A program made the position numbers and the translations under genes. A stretch of 5,761 bases of DNA, taken from NCBI GenBank assembly GCA_018812395.1, contig JAHJDS010000553.1:1-5761 (forward strand), read 5' to 3'. The DNA comes from Pseudomonadota bacterium (lineage in GTDB: Bacteria; Desulfobacterota; Desulfarculia; Desulfarculales; JAHJDS01). This document shows positions 5,599-5,761 of the stretch, piece after piece (the first letter of the stretch is position 1; each line of letters opens with the position of its first letter). The notes under the pieces were generated by a model. That model was not told the DNA's origin, did not search any database, and saw nothing but the letters and a program-made list of their open reading frames with translations.

Positions 5599-5623
5599 GG
5601 CCCGGGGGGTTGGCCGCCGGGCC
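5599..5623 (-). other. GC-rich hairpin in the flgD-flgE spacer
   Basis: GGCCCGG (5617-5623 on the minus strand) can pair with CCGGGCC (5599-5605) around an 11-base loop. Only three T follow, so it is a poor terminator. In the transcript it would sit between the flgD stop and the flgE ribosome-binding site, where it could stabilise the flgE part of a processed mRNA or reduce read-through. Function is inferred. Confidence 0.4.
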
Positions 5624-5631
5624 CGGGTCGA

Positions 5632-5761
5632 TCATTCCTGGTCCCGGGGCGTGCGGACCTCCATCACGTTGGCGTAAGCGACGAGTGTTTCGTGGTTGAG
5701 AATGAGCTGGGGATTGCCCTCGGCATCGGTCTTGAAACCGGTGATCAGGCCGCCGGCATAG
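5632..5761 (-). CDS. flgD: C-terminal end of a FlgD-like hook-capping protein
   Basis: Only the last 42 residues and the TGA stop (5632-5634) are in the window; the gene continues beyond the right edge. The visible part begins YAGGLITGFKTDAEGNPQL and ends VMEVRTPRDQE. It fits the FlgD C-terminal pattern, in which a G-x-V-T-G-V-type strand, a turn with a short charged loop, a P-x-L strand and a final V-x-x-V strand close the capping domain. FlgD caps the growing hook and promotes FlgE assembly, and flgD directly before flgE is a standard order. The frame differs from that of the downstream genes, and a 59-base spacer separates it from flgE. The fragment is short, so the call leans on both the strand pattern and the position. 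Confidence 0.75.
   Translation of the reverse strand, partial: YAGGLITGFKTDAEGNPQLILNHETLVAYANVMEVRTPRDQE

Overview
This window is a run of flagellar genes, all on the minus strand, from a GC-rich Gram-negative bacterium. Transcription runs from high to low coordinates: the end of flgD, two tandem hook-protein genes (flgE-type), a non-coding gap of about 306 bases, then motA and two consecutive motB-type genes, the last cut by the left edge. The order motA / OmpA-domain protein / MotB and the sigma-54 promoter suggest a flagellated Desulfobacterota member of the Desulfovibrio type. That is inferred from gene order and style only; no taxonomic marker is present.

Hook block (2306-5761). The last 42 residues of a FlgD-like hook-capping protein are followed by a 59-base spacer with a GC-rich hairpin. 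Next come two full-length paralogous hook proteins of 542 and 541 residues, separated by 12 bases. Both have the FlgE/rod-type N- and C-terminal motifs and are longer than enteric FlgE (about 400 residues). Both carry a homologous insert of about 97 residues that splits the middle region and resembles a domain I associate with phage tail and surface proteins.

Control region (2000-2305). It holds a candidate terminator hairpin for the hook transcript, a perfect match to the sigma-54 -24/-12 consensus (2054-2068) about 43 bases upstream of the motA start codon, and a perfect inverted repeat GTCAA-N4-TTGAC (2250-2263) about 180 bases further upstream, where an enhancer site is expected. The stator genes therefore look like a separate transcription unit.

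Stator block (1-1999). motA encodes a PomA-like stator subunit with a threonine in TM3 that is typical of sodium-driven stators. The two following MotB-type proteins align without gaps from their first residues. The distal one has the essential ion-binding aspartate (D23). The proximal one has alanine at exactly that position (A23) but keeps a complete peptidoglycan-binding OmpA domain. A stator operon encoding one conducting and one apparently non-conducting MotB is the most unusual feature here. Together the block supplies hook cap, hook filament and torque generator.
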